A stretch of DNA of 64,000 nucleotides from Vespula vulgaris (GCF_905475345.1 NC_066597.1:4022501-4086500); one strand, 5' to 3'; shown: positions 1 to 11,638, counted from the first letter of the stretch. Notes: a model not told the origin generated them from the letters alone. Made by a program: numbers and translations.

Positions 1-20
1 AAAAATTGAAAGAAAAGAAC

Positions 21-352
21 ATACGGAAGCTTCTCCCTTTCTTTCTTTTTTTTTCTTCGATAATAATCAAAAGAGAGATAAACGAAAGCTAAGGTAAAAT
101 TAGTCTAAAATTTTGAAGAAATTTCTTATTTCAAGGAAGTAATGAAAAATTACATGAAAAATATACGATAGTTTCCCTCTCTTTCTTTCTTTTATTTTCT
201 CGATGATAATCAAAAGAAAGAGAGAGAGAAAGAGAGCGAGCAACGGAGATGTATCGAACGTAACATAAAATTTGTCTAAAATTTCAAACAAATTTCTTAT
301 CTCGAGGAAGTAATAAAAAATTTGAGGAAAAAAAATATACGGAAGCTTTCCC

Positions 353-360
<8 letters not shown>
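21..360. repeat. Degenerate local tandem duplication, about 142-174 bp period
   Basis: The block starting ATACGGAAGC at 21 recurs as ATACGATAG at 163 and again as ATACGGAAGC at 337. Each copy is followed by a CT-rich tract. Between them, a shared TCTAAAATTT...AATTTCTTAT block (about 105-130 and 272-300) and the motif AGGAAGTAAT (about 136 and 305) keep the same order. The third copy runs into a long CT microsatellite. The array may continue left of the window. Confidence 0.6.
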
Positions 361-416
<56 letters not shown>

Positions 417-441
417 CACACTCTCTCTCTCTCTCTCTCTC
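356..441. repeat. (CT)n microsatellite
   Basis: Nearly pure CT dinucleotides run from 356 to 413 and, after a short ATACACA interruption, from 420 to 441. It is then followed by a wider pyrimidine tract to about 470. It sits at the end of the third copy of the local duplication. Confidence 0.95.
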
Positions 442-644
442 TTTCCCTCTTTTTCTCCCTTTCTCTTTCTGGATGACGATGATAATAATAACGTCTCCGA
501 AAGGATCCCGGAGGCGTGTGTGAGGTTATGTAACGCGTGTTGTACGCTTGTGAAGCCGAGCCGCTCGTGCTTAAGGCAGCCCGCAAGAAGTAGCGGGTAA
601 AAATAAAGAAACGGAACGCGCGATGCAGCCTGTGCGGATTCTGA

Positions 645-676
645 GTCTAGACTAGGTCTAGGTCTAGGTCGACTAG
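645..676. promoter_or_regulatory. AGGTCT hexamer array (copy 1)
   Basis: Three head-to-tail hexamers, AGGTCT-AGGTCT-AGGTCG, occupy 654-671 inside a CTAG-rich stretch. A 16-bp segment of it (656-671) is repeated exactly at 1572-1587, and a reverse-strand relative lies at 7243-7282. AGGTC resembles the AGGTCA half-site of nuclear receptors. A regulatory role is inference only. Confidence 0.35.
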
Positions 677-1353
677 CAGCACTAGGCAACAACAGCTCCA
701 CAACCGCCGAGAGCGATAGAGAAAGAGCGATATACAGAGAAAGAGAGAAAGAGAGAGAAAGAGCAATATACAGAGAGAGAGAGAGAGAGAGAGAGAACGT
801 GTGCTCTACGAGCTATTCGTTGTTGTAACATCATTGTCGTTGTCGTCGCCGTCGTCATCATCGTTCTTTCATTTCCGGGCCACATCCCATGAATATTTTC
901 TAAATTCCATGCAAGTTAAACGCGTGCGCTTTGTTAAATAAAGATGGAGGACTTTGTTTTCCTTCTTCTTTCTTTTTCGTTTTTCTTTCTTTTTTTATTT
1001 CTTTTGCTCTTTTTCAAAATCAAACGAAGAGAAACAAAATAATCTTGAAACGATTGAAAAATAGATAAAAAGGAGATATGATTATTTTCGAATGGTCTCG
1101 GATCGAAACGATTTTTCTTTCTTTTTTGTTTTGCTTTGTTCTTGTTTCCTTACGTTCTTAGAATCAAAATAGATCGGTGAGGGTAAAAGGAGGGGAGGAG
1201 TGATAAAAAAAAATGGAAAACTTATTTTGTAAAAGAAATCGAAGAAGTGTTTGTCTCTCTCTCTCTCTCTTCTTCTATCTCGAAGTCGTGCGCGTTTTAA
1301 TACCCTCGTGAAAGTAATGCAAGACAGAGAGGAAAAGTGAGGTTAAAAGAGGA

Positions 1354-1356
<3 letters not shown>

Positions 1357-1389
<33 letters not shown>
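1357..1389. repeat. (GA)n microsatellite
   Basis: About 16 GA dinucleotides, continuous with a purine-rich flank. Confidence 0.9.
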
Positions 1390-1392
<3 letters not shown>

Positions 1393-1440
1393 CAGTCTCG
1401 AGAGAGTAAGCGTGCAAAAAGAGGACGATCGGAAGGTGGC

Positions 1441-1545
1441 ACTACACTACTCTACTACTAGCGGTAGTAGTAGTAGTAAAGTAGTAATAGTATAGTACTA
1501 GAAGAAGTAGTACAAGTAGTATACTCTATTACTTTACCACTGCTA
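1441..1545. repeat. TAC/GTA trinucleotide inverted-repeat cluster
   Basis: ACTACTACT-type triplets (1441-1461) are followed across AGCG by GTAGTAGTAGTAGT (1465-1478), giving an imperfect hairpin-forming inverted repeat. Further TAGTA/TACTA variants run to about 1545. A similar cluster recurs at 7765-7905. Confidence 0.6.
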
Positions 1546-1571
1546 GTTCGAGCCACTTTAAAGCTGCCCTC

Positions 1572-1587
1572 GTCTAGGTCTAGGTCG
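1572..1587. promoter_or_regulatory. AGGTCT hexamer array (copy 2)
   Basis: Hexamers AGGTCT (1576-1581) and AGGTCG (1582-1587) lie in a 16-bp string identical to 656-671. A TATATA sequence in a GC-rich setting follows about 40 bp downstream (near 1625). The regulatory meaning is inferred. Confidence 0.3.
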
Positions 1588-3360
1588 TCTAGGCATCTCC
1601 CACCGTTCTTTTACTTCAACCGCGTATATACGTATGTTAGGTTATTACGAGTGATGTTAAACTAGATAGAACATCGATATATCGATTCCTATCGTTCCTA
1701 AAAGAACGATCTTTTGGTTCTTACTTCAAATCAATTTGTTCGATCGCGAAAACGTTTGTTAACCTTAATCTTCGATGTAATACATATGATGTACGTACAT
1801 GTATGTGCTTAACTATTTACGTTTGTAGGTCGATAAATAATAATAATAATAATAATAACAAAGCTCATATGATAAGAGGTCGTCTTTTCAAGATTCATAG
1901 GTACACATAAAATACTTCATGAATAAAGTATGGAGAGAAGCAAGCAAGCAAACAACCTTTCTTTTTATACGTGTAACTGTCTATATGTGTGAACAGATAG
2001 CGAAATTTTACTTACTTTCGAACGAAATCTTTTACTGCATTGAACTATTTCAACGTTTTACGGTCTAGATACATATACACACATATCTATGCTAAATATT
2101 TTCATTTCGTACTTCTATTTTCTACTCTACCTCCGTGAATTTGAAATTTTCGAGATGGAAGGGAAGGAGGAGGAGGAGGAAGAGATAAAAAGGGATGGAG
2201 AAAGAGAAATCGAAGAAAATAAATAACAAGAAAAAGGACAAAAGAAAAGAAAACGAAGGAAGGAAAAAGAAGAAAATGAAAGAGAAAAGAAAAAGGAATA
2301 CATTTGCACAGGAAAACGTCGACAAATGTGAAGCTTTCGTGACCACTATCGCTGATTAATAACATCGTCGTGGAACTCCGGAAGTAAAGAACGGGTGTCG
2401 TATTTTTATTGTAGGCCATGCGATTCGTCGTAGACACGTGAATCATACTTAAAATATGAGAGCGGCAGGAAGTTATGGCGGTGTCTTTCTTTTTTTTTTC
2501 TTTTTTGGCTTTTTGAAAGATAGAAAGAGAAAGAGAAAAAGAGAAAGAGAGAGAGAGGAAGAGATAATTATCAATAATAATTATCCATTATCATTCTCTT
2601 TTTCCTTTTCATCTTCTTCCTCTTCTTATCTTAAATTTTTTAAATACACACATACAAAGAGAGACATACATGCATACACATATATACATAATTATATACA
2701 TATATATATATATGTATGTATGTATGTATATATATATCAAAAAAATAATCATGAATCCTCCTCTCAAAATATACTTTGGTTATGTGCGCAACAATATTGC
2801 TCGTGATTATTTCGTGCATTACGTTTAAAACCGTGCAAAAATGAATTCACGGAATTCCTAACAATAGTCGAGAAGGTTACACCGAGTTAAATGTCTCGAT
2901 GAAATTATTCCTCTACTTTACATTTGTCAATGTCGGTACATGGTTCAACATTATAACATACATAATCACCATATATATACATACAACGTATTTATTAACC
3001 GTCGTTTACACTTCGAATACGACTATCGAATAAATTCTAATATTTTTTCTTTTTTCTTTCCACTTAACCTCTTCCCACCGATTTCTCTCCATTGCACGTG
3101 TGCATATACGTATTATACTGTTGTGGCAATCTTTCTTCCATGATTATTTTTTCGTTCCGTTTTCCTTCTCTCTTTCTCTCTCCCTTTCTCTCTTTTTCTC
3201 TTTCTCTCGACTTTCTTTAAACTTCCATTTCCGTGAAAAACAATAGAAACACGAAAGAAGAGAAAAGAGAAAAATGACTTTCGAACGAAGTCAATAATAG
3301 CTGGCGTTTCTTTACGAGAACTCGCGATCGTTCACGAAGTTTCTTGAAATAAAAAAGAAC

Positions 3361-3363
<3 letters not shown>

Positions 3364-3411
<48 letters not shown>
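3364..3411. repeat. (GA)n microsatellite
   Basis: About 23 uninterrupted GA dinucleotides. Confidence 0.95.
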
Positions 3412-3413
<2 letters not shown>

Positions 3414-3539
3414 TAAAATCAGCACTCGGTTATTTTCTCGACAAGTTTTGCTTTCTCTTCCCCTCTCATAGCCAACGTTTAGCACTTGGAATCAAAGAGG
3501 AAGAAGGAAAGAGAAAGAAAGAGAGAGAGAAGGATAGAG

Positions 3540-3640
3540 AGAAATAAAGAGCCAAAGATAGAGATTAAAAAAAGAAAGAGAGTGAGAGAGAGAGAGAAAT
3601 AAAGAGCCAAAGATAGAGATAAAAAGAAAGAGAGAGAAAG
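3540..3640. repeat. GA-rich minisatellite, 55-56 bp period, two copies
   Basis: The segment GAAATAAAGAGCCAAAGATA at 3541 is repeated near 3596 with nearly the same flanks. The unit is itself built on GA-rich DNA. Confidence 0.7.
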
Positions 3641-4920
3641 AGAGAAAAATAAGAAGAGTAGGTAAGCTATTTGAGAGTGAGAGAGAGAGAAAGGAAGAGA
3701 AAAGTAGAGAAGACGGCTCTCGGACGCGTACGGATAGGGTAAAGAGGAAAAAGAGGATGAGGAGGATGAAGGGGAGGGAGAGGCACACGCGGGTCGCTGG
3801 AGAGCGTCCTTCCTGGGTCTCTGCCCCTACCGACATATGTATTGTGTGTGTAGTATTGTATATTTGCGGTGTACATATTATCACCGTGAGTCGCACATAT
3901 GCGCGTGTGTCGCGTGTATGTACGTATGTGTGCCTGTGTGAAGTTGGAATATTGTATACATTTAGTGAATTTACGTGTGTCGTGTTAGTATCATACATCG
4001 CTCGATGGTACGAAGACGTATACGTGGTTTCGTATATATACGTTTGTAGTGTAGTGTGTTGTGTGTGTGCGTGTGTATATGCGTATATCCGCATACGTAC
4101 GCTTGTATTTGCCGCCACCGCCGCCGCCGCCACTGCTGCCGCCGGCAAAAATGCATAGCGCTGTTGCACGAAACGGTTCTCAACCCGAAGAAGCCGGACG
4201 TACCTCGAAATCGCGTAGATTTTCTTTTCAAAACGTTAATACAATACAAGGAGGTTAGGACGATCTTCTCGGGTAAGCATATATCGTATGTTGTGTGTTA
4301 TATATGTACGTACGTACGTACGTACATACGTATGTATGTATAATATATGTATATGTATATGTCCGTATGTACATCCTGGAAGGAGATAAAATAAGAGGGT
4401 CGGATGTGTTTCTCGATGCGATAACGATAAAGTCGATGAGAGTGCAGGTTCGCAGAGAAAGAGAGAGAGAGAAAGAGAGAAGATGAGAAGGATATTTCCT
4501 CAAGGTCTTTCATCCTTCTCCTTTTGCCGAACGATATCGAGCGAGGACGAAAACGCACGATCCGTCGTTACCATCTTTCTTTCTTCGTCATTCGATTCGC
4601 GATATATGTATCTATCAAATCCGGCTTTTCTTCTCCCTGATAGATCCGTCGACTATTTCAAAGCGCACGATATCGAATACCAAAAGTAATATTTGGAAAA
4701 GGATACGAAGAAAAAACAAAACGGATCAAAATTAATCTAGAATAAAGCAAATCTAAAAGAAAGGAAAAGAACAAAGAACAAGATAAAGAGAAAAAACCAA
4801 CGACGAATAAGTAACCAAAAATTCGAATTTCAGCGAAAAAGGAACGATAATAAATACTCGAAAATTACGTCGATGAGCGTCACTTAACTTATTCCGATTA
4901 TACTAGCTCACGCACGCCCT

Positions 4921-5046
4921 CACACGTGTGCGCGTGCACGTGCACGTGCACCGAGCCGAGCCGAACCGAGCTGAGTCGAATAGCGCCGAGCTGAGCCGAG
5001 CCGAACCGAGCCGAGTCGAGTCGAATCGAGTCGAGTCGTGCCGAGG
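4921..5046. promoter_or_regulatory. CACGTG E-box cluster followed by a CGAGC/CGAGT pentamer satellite
   Basis: Three perfect CACGTG palindromes lie at 4923-4928, 4937-4942 and 4943-4948, the last two directly adjacent. They are followed by a (C)CGAG(C/T)-type pentamer array with CGAAC variants (4951-5045). CACGTG is the canonical E-box of bHLH factors. The tract is the most CpG-dense in the upstream region, so a promoter-proximal role is possible. It may equally be an unselected GC satellite. Confidence 0.4.
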
Positions 5047-6870
5047 ATGCACATGCACGCATACGAACGACGGCGACTACACGGACAACGACGACGGCGA
5101 CCGACTCGCGTAGCTAGAGTACCGTGCGAGTATAACGCCGAAGGCGCACGTATTGGCGGTTTCAGCGAGGTATAGACGGTGACCTTGTCGCCGGCAGTTC
5201 ACCCCGTCTGTCCCTCCTCTTTCCCTTCGCCGGCCTCCTTCCTCGTCCCGACGTCGCGCGTTGCATCCTCTGCCTCCGTCACCCCTCTTTATTTCTTTCT
5301 CTCTCGCTCGCTCGATGCTTGGTGCACGATCGTACTCTACTCTGTCCTCTTTCTCCCCTCTTCTTTTTCTTTCTCATATGTTGCAATGTATCTCCTCTCT
5401 CTATCTATTTTCTATATAATATATAGAATAATAGAATATATATATAGAAATAATATATATATATCTGTTTTTCTTTTTTACCTAAAACGTATCTATTTCT
5501 TTTTCTATATATACCTGTATCATAAAAACAAGCATTCCTATATTTATTACATATATCATATATATATTCGTACATATAATATAACATACATATATATATA
5601 CTTGTCTCTTACCAAGCATTATAACTATCCCTTTCTCTTCCTGTCTCTCTCTCTCTCTCTCTCTTTCACTCTCTCTCATACATCCACCATTCTCTTCTTC
5701 CTCTTTACTCTCTCTTTTTATCTTCCCTGCTCCTGCTTCTTTCGGCTTTGTCACACGTATACAGAGAACCGTAGTATATTCCGCTTCGTTTTGGCGCGTA
5801 TACGTCTGACTGGACGCATCGCGCCTTTCTCGAGGCACGCGGAGGCGAACTTAAAGTTCCCTCTGCGTCCTTCATGTCAGTGTCTGCCTACTTGCTTCCC
5901 TGCCGCTGTTCTGTTTTCACTAATATATATACGAGATATCTACGTACCTCTAAATTCTTTTCATTATATTCACACATCACATTCATACACTACATATATA
6001 AGTATTCGCGTGCAACCCCAGTTTCCTGTTGGAACGTACATACGTACTTATTTACTACTTACTTACTTACTTACGTACATAAGTACGTACATATATAACA
6101 CGCTCACTTTCGTTCTCGCGCAAGCGTTCTCGCGACTTTTGCTTTTCGCTTTTGTTGTTCTCCTCTTTTACTTCCTCTCCTTCTCTCTCTCTATTGTTTC
6201 ACACGGGCCAGTTTCTCTCTCTCTCTCTTTTTCTCTTCCTTCCATTTCTTTCTCTATCTCTTTCGTACGAAAACACTAGCAGCGCACACAATATCTTCTC
6301 TTCCTCTCCTCTCTCTGTCTGTCTCTTACTTTCTCTCTTTAATATCGAAAATACAAGTTCGATTTTTTTTTGAAAGAAAATTAAGTTTCCTTTCCATATT
6401 TCGTAACGAAAGTTAAACGGGTGTGTTCTCATTCTTCGACAAAAACACATTTCCTCTTCACGAGAAGCAAGAGAGAGAGAGAGAGAGTGAGGGAGAGGGA
6501 GCGAGGGAAGGGGGGAGAGAGAAAGAGAGAGAGAGAAATAGAGTCGTCGCGTTGAAAATTGAGGATTTTTAATGATTCATTTCCGGCGCTTGTTGATGGA
6601 CGGAGTACCATGGAGCTCTTTTTCATCTTCCTATACTTTACTCCTCTTCTGTTACATACGCATCGTTGTCGTCGTCTTAGCTTAGTCTTCTTCGCGTCGT
6701 CGTCGTCATCATCGTCGTCGTCGTCGTGTCGTCGTTGTCGTTGTTGGTTGTTGTTTTACGTTTACCAGCGCGAGATGACGCGCGGAAGCGGACTTTCGAA
6801 GAGAAAAAGAAAAAAGAAGAAATGGCGGAACGAGCGGGAAAAGACAAAGAAAAAGAAAGAAAGAGAAAAA

Positions 6871-6874
<4 letters not shown>

Positions 6875-6924
<50 letters not shown>
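6875..6924. repeat. (GA)n microsatellite
   Basis: About 25 GA dinucleotides, the core of a longer purine-rich stretch starting near 6800. Confidence 0.95.
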
Positions 6925-6927
<3 letters not shown>

Positions 6928-7020
6928 AAGATCTAGAGAGTTCTCTCGATCTCGTCGAACGAATATTCACGCACACACCCTCGCACGTGTACGCGCGAGG
7001 AAAAGAGAGGGAGAGAGCAC

Positions 7021-7055
7021 CACACACACACATACACACACACACACACACACAC
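7021..7055. repeat. (CA)n microsatellite
   Basis: CA dinucleotides with a single CATA interruption. Confidence 0.95.
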
Positions 7056-7242
7056 GTCTCTCTAAATATAATGTCGCGAGTAGTTGGAAGAGGTTAGAAC
7101 GAAAGAGTGAAAGAGAGAGAAATAGAGAAAGAGAAAGAGAGAAGTTAGAAAGGGTGACGCGTTCGCCTTGCGCACGATATCTTTTGTGGCGCGTGCACGC
7201 AGCTGCATCGGCGGTGCATACTGCACGCACACGCGACGTTGC

Positions 7243-7295
7243 AGCTAGCCTAGACCTAGACCCACTGAGCTAGCCTAGACCCGCGGATATATATG
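7243..7295. promoter_or_regulatory. Reverse-strand AGGTCT cluster next to a TATA-like element
   Basis: The 14-bp sequence AGCTAGCCTAGACC occurs at 7243-7256 and again at 7268-7281 as a direct repeat. Read on the minus strand, these contain AGGTCTAGG. A TATATAT run (7288-7294) follows immediately within GC-rich DNA. It is the third occurrence of this hexamer family in the upstream region. It could be a core-promoter region of an Eip74EF isoform, but no transcript evidence is available and TA runs are common here. Confidence 0.3.
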
Positions 7296-7764
7296 GTCGA
7301 GGCAGCTTGGGAGGAGGAGGAGGAGGAGGAGAGGAGGGCGAGCTAGGAGGAACGGATGGAGGAACGAACGAAGGAGAATGGACGGAAGGGGAAAAGCAAG
7401 CCTGTCTCTTCGAGTACTATACACTATCGGAGAAAGTGAGCGGAGGAACTTTGTCGCTACACTGTCCTCCTCTTCCTCCTCCTCGTTCTCTTTCTTCTTC
7501 TTTTTCTTCTTCTTCCTCTTCTTCATTCTCCTATATCCCTCTATTTTCCGTTTTCTCTTTTTTTTCTTTCTTTTTTTTGTATCACGTTCTTGATAAATAC
7601 GTATATATCTTTTTCTTATCCTCTTTTCTCTCTCTCTCTCTCTCTTTCTCTCTTTCTATCTTTGCAATGAACATAGGCATCGTTCCTTTAACCTCTTCGA
7701 ATTATCGATTACGTCGATTACGCGAAAAGACCTGCTCCGTTATATCGCCGTGACGTGACGTGTG

Positions 7765-7905
7765 CTGTTAGTACCATTACTATCATCCTTACTACTACTA
7801 AATTACTATTGTATTATACTATCACTACTACTGGCTACTAATAGTAACGTTATTAGTATTACTACTAGTTACTAGTGTATTACTACTACTAATACTACTT
7901 ATTGA
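7765..7905. repeat. TAC/TAG trinucleotide cluster
   Basis: An imperfect ACTACTACT / ATTACTAT / TAGTAACG repeat rich in short inverted repeats, similar in composition to the cluster at 1441-1545. Confidence 0.6.
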
Positions 7906-7933
7906 TACTTTGTTTCTTTCTGCTGTCTATCTG

Positions 7934-7935
<2 letters not shown>

Positions 7936-7966
<31 letters not shown>
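7936..7966. repeat. (CT)n microsatellite
   Basis: About 15 CT dinucleotides, continuing into CTTT-rich DNA to about 7990. Confidence 0.9.
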
Positions 7967-7978
<12 letters not shown>

Positions 7979-8242
7979 CTTTTTTTCTCTCTTCTTCGTG
8001 GTATGTCGCGATTGATTCTAGGGCAGACGTCTTGCTGTTGTATTGTTAACTTATTTACATTCCCCAGTGCAATTGACGTTTTATCTTATTGTTTTAATCG
8101 TAATATAGAACGATAAAGTCGTTCGATCGGTGTCAATAGCACTGACCCAAATCACCAAGCGAGTCAGCTACCGCACGAGTATTTATTATCTTTAGCTAGC
8201 TTTTGGCAGTGCGTTGTGAAAAGGTTATCACTTTTGCTTTCT

Positions 8243-8276
8243 AGAGAAAGAGAGAAGGAAAAGAAAGAAGGAAGGA

Positions 8277-8316
<40 letters not shown>

Positions 8317-8323
8317 AAAGGAA
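8243..8323. repeat. (AAAG)n polypurine tract
   Basis: An uninterrupted 81-nt purine run whose core (about 8275-8318) is AAAG/GAAA tetranucleotide repeat. Confidence 0.9.
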
Positions 8324-8541
8324 TATAAATTCGTGTAATTTCAATCAGGAATTTCTCTTTGGAAATGCTAAAGCAAAATTTATATTAACAATTCGTACGT
8401 TTTAGGATCGTTAGAGGCACGTTCAAAGTACAAATAATATTCTCCTTGTCACCGTCTCGTTGTTACCCTAATGTATCCCAACGACCTCCCGTGGTTTCGT
8501 ATACCCGGCAGCGAAAAGAGAAAGAGAGTGAGTAAGAGAGA

Positions 8542-8544
<3 letters not shown>

Positions 8545-8582
<38 letters not shown>

Positions 8583-8659
8583 TCATGTACTAGTAGCTCT
8601 CCCGCAAAGTATACCGTAAAGTCCAGAAGCCTTCTCTCTCTCTCTCTCTCTCTCTCTCA
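8545..8659. repeat. Facing (GA)n and (CT)n microsatellites
   Basis: (GA)n at 8545-8579 is followed after about 53 bp by (CT)n at 8633-8659. The arrangement is an inverted repeat able to form a GA/CT stem with a unique loop. Confidence 0.85.
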
Positions 8660-8896
8660 TTCCCTTTCTATCTCGTCGACATTTAAGAATATTTCTCTCT
8701 TTCACATGCACACACGCATACATGTATACACATACATACATATATACACACATACATATATATATATACTCTCAGGATCGACGCGTTCTTCGCGAGCCGT
8801 TCTATATTAGCTCGAGTATCGCATACTACGTGTACGAAGTATTCGTTCCGCGTCGCATTTTCCAGCTCGAAGACGCGACCAGCCCCAGGTCTATCC

Positions 8897-8903
<7 letters not shown>

Positions 8904-8950
<47 letters not shown>
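8904..8950. repeat. (CT)n microsatellite
   Basis: About 23 CT dinucleotides without interruption. Confidence 0.95.
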
Positions 8951-8951
<1 letters not shown>

Positions 8952-10814
8952 AGTCGCGCAAGAAGTCGCGCCCACCTTGTACGCGCTTCATGGTCACTGA
9001 CCTCGCACACGTCGCGTACGCGACGACGGAAGAAGAGTCACGCATTCTTCCCATTCGACCATCCTCCTCCCCCTCCTCCACTACCTCTTATTTCTCCACC
9101 TCCACCAACGGCACCTCTTCTTCACTCTCGCCTCTCTCATCGTCTCGTCGTATTCTTCTCTTCTCTTCTCTTCTTCTTCTTCTTCCTCTTCTTCTTGACC
9201 TCTGTCCACGTCGGTTCGCGAAAAGAAATAATGCGTGCGACGTAGGCAGTGCACGCACAGTTGGGACCGGTCCCTCAGCGTCTAGGTAGATACATACAAT
9301 ACATACATACATCTATACATATAGTACATTTAATACATATGTATATACAATACATAGATACATATATACATACAATGTATACAATATAAACGTACAATAT
9401 ATATATATATATATAGCTTGCGATTCGTAGTTATGTACGTGTTCTACGATAGAACACGATAATGGACTATGCGTGGAGAAGCATAGGGTGCACCTAGTAC
9501 TCCTCTTTATCCTCCTTCATCTTCTTCCTTCTCCTCTTCCTCCTCCTCCTCCTCCTCCTCCACTTCTTTTTCTCTTCAAACGCTTTCGAGACTTCCGTGT
9601 ATGCTGCGAGCTAGAGGTAACCTATAAAGAGAGAGAGAGAGAGAAAGAGAGTACGTAAGGAAGAGAAAGAAAGAGAAAGAGAGAGAGAGAGAGAAAGAGC
9701 GATGGTGCTGCCCACCAGCGTGATACGTGCAGCAGGAAGCTGGCAATAAGAATCTCATCGAACGATCGACGAACCCGCGAAGAAACGTACGCCAGGATAT
9801 ATACTTCTTGTTCTCGTTCTCTTCTTTCTTCTTTCTTCTTTCCTCTTAGTTCTTCTTCGAGTCCCTGCGGGATATAAATCGAACGAACGCGTTCACGAAC
9901 GTTTCTTCTTTTCCATTGCCTAGGAACTTTTATTGGTTCCTCGCGAAGTACCACACGAAGTTAGTGGTATAACAGCAACAGCAGCAGCAGTAACAGTAGT
10001 AGTAGTAATGTAGTAAAGTCCTTTCTCGTAACATGTTTCTGGAATCGTGAACAGATGATCGTACGGATGATCATCCGACGTGATTTTTATTATTCGCGAC
10101 GATGACGACGATATCGCTCTTTGATCGGTTCCAAAAGTCCTTTGCGATCATCTTCATAACACTTTTTTTTCGTAGTTTTCCTCGAACGAAAAAGAGAAAG
10201 AAAGAAAGAAAGAAAGAATGGTAGAGGGAGGGAGAGAGGTATGCGGTCATTGCGGATTCGTGAAACCGACACGGTCGGTAAGGTAGGGGGAGTAGTCTGT
10301 CTTTTGTACGCTTTATTACGAGTCAAGGTAGTCGCGTAGAAGAAAAACCACGCCTGTAGTCTGGAACGTGATTATCTCTCTCATTCTCTTATTCTCTTTC
10401 TCTCTATCTGTCTTTTTCATTCTCGTCAGTAACCGCGAATAACATTAATACAATGAAAATGGATAAGCTAAGCTTCCTCTCGAAATTTTGATTTTCGACG
10501 TATCTCGACATGGAGATCTGCCAATTTTATTTCTTCTTTTTCCGCATTACTTTGTCTTTCTCTTTCTCTATTTCTCTTTCTGCCTCTTTATTTTAGTAGT
10601 TATTATGTAGGTAGGAAGGGAAAGGGAAGAGACGAGAGAAAGAAAGAAAAGCATACATACATACATGCGACTCGAGTGTAAAGAGAGTTGACGATTTTCG
10701 ACGAGTTTCGGGGGTTAAAGATAGTAGTAGCTCAAGGCAATGGGGTAACATAATAGGCTGAAAGAGTAGAGAGGGAGGAGCAAAAGAAGAAGGGCTACTT
10801 TAGGTCTAGAACGT

Positions 10815-10900
10815 AGGAAAGAAAGGAAGGAAGGAAGGAAGGAAGGAAGGAAGGAAGGAAGGAAGGAAGGAAGGAAGGAAGGAAGGAAGGAAGGAAGGAA

Positions 10901-10962
<62 letters not shown>

Positions 10963-10987
10963 GAAAGAAAGAAAGAAAGGAAGAGAG
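10815..10987. repeat. 173-nt pure polypurine tract, (AAGG)n then (GAAA)n
   Basis: Every base from 10815 to 10987 is A or G. The first half is AAGG tetranucleotide repeat (about 10824-10904) and the second half GAAA repeat (about 10905-10979). Pure homopurine mirror repeats of this length can adopt triplex (H-DNA) structure. Confidence 0.95.
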
Positions 10988-11173
10988 TGAGTAAGAGAGA
11001 GAAAGAGCGAGAGTGAGAAAGAGAGGGGGGAGGCAAGGGTAGGCAAAAGGCAGGAAAATAAAAAGAGAAAGAAGAAAGAGGGAGAAGAGCATCGGCAGAG
11101 AGCGAAGAAGACGACGAAGACATGAGGACGTTGACGACGAGATGTAGTAAGGAGAGTAGAGGGGCAAAGAGCT

Positions 11174-11232
11174 AAGGAAGAAGAAGGAGGAGGAAGAAGA
11201 AGAAGAGGAAGAGGAGGAGGAGAAGGAGGAGG
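11174..11232. repeat. GGA/GAA trinucleotide tract
   Basis: An uninterrupted purine run of GAA and GGA triplets. Confidence 0.85.
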
Positions 11233-11559
11233 TAGTCGAGAAGAGAGAAAGGGGAGAGGAGGAGGAACGGCTTGTCGCGTCGTCGGCGTCCGTGAACACT
11301 GGAGTTCGTCGTGTCTCTCTCTTTCTCTCTCGTTCTCTCTTGGTTCGTGCGTATACGTGATACATACACACACACACACATATGTATATATGTGCGTGGT
11401 GGTAGCACGGTGCATCGGACTAGCCGCTCGCGAATGGAGGTGGAGAGAAGAGAGAAGGAGGAGAAGGATAGAGCAGTTAAGTTAGTCTGTCGGTCAGTGA
11501 CTGCCTGACTTTCCCGGCGCAGCTGAAGGTCAACTCTCCCCTTCTCTCGACCTCCTCCT

Positions 11560-11604
11560 TCTCCTCCTCCACCACCACCACCACCACTACCACCTCTTCT
11601 TCCT

Positions 11605-11638
<34 letters not shown>

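Noticed and set aside
3757..4343. Cys/Tyr/Val-rich plus-strand frames resembling small secreted peptides
   Set aside because: The Cys and Tyr codons come from TGTGTG/TATATA/GTACGT repeats. No signal peptide or Cys framework is conserved in the overlapping frames.
5160..5190. TGACCT at 5180-5185 as half of an ecdysone response element
   Set aside because: No acceptable inverted AGGTCA half-site lies at the one-base spacing required; the left half matches only about two of six bases.
5179..6279. A 366-codon open frame on the plus strand
   Set aside because: The translation is Ser/Leu/Phe/Tyr-rich, tracks CT and TA runs, has no domain and no splice or Kozak context, so it is a chance frame in pyrimidine-rich DNA.
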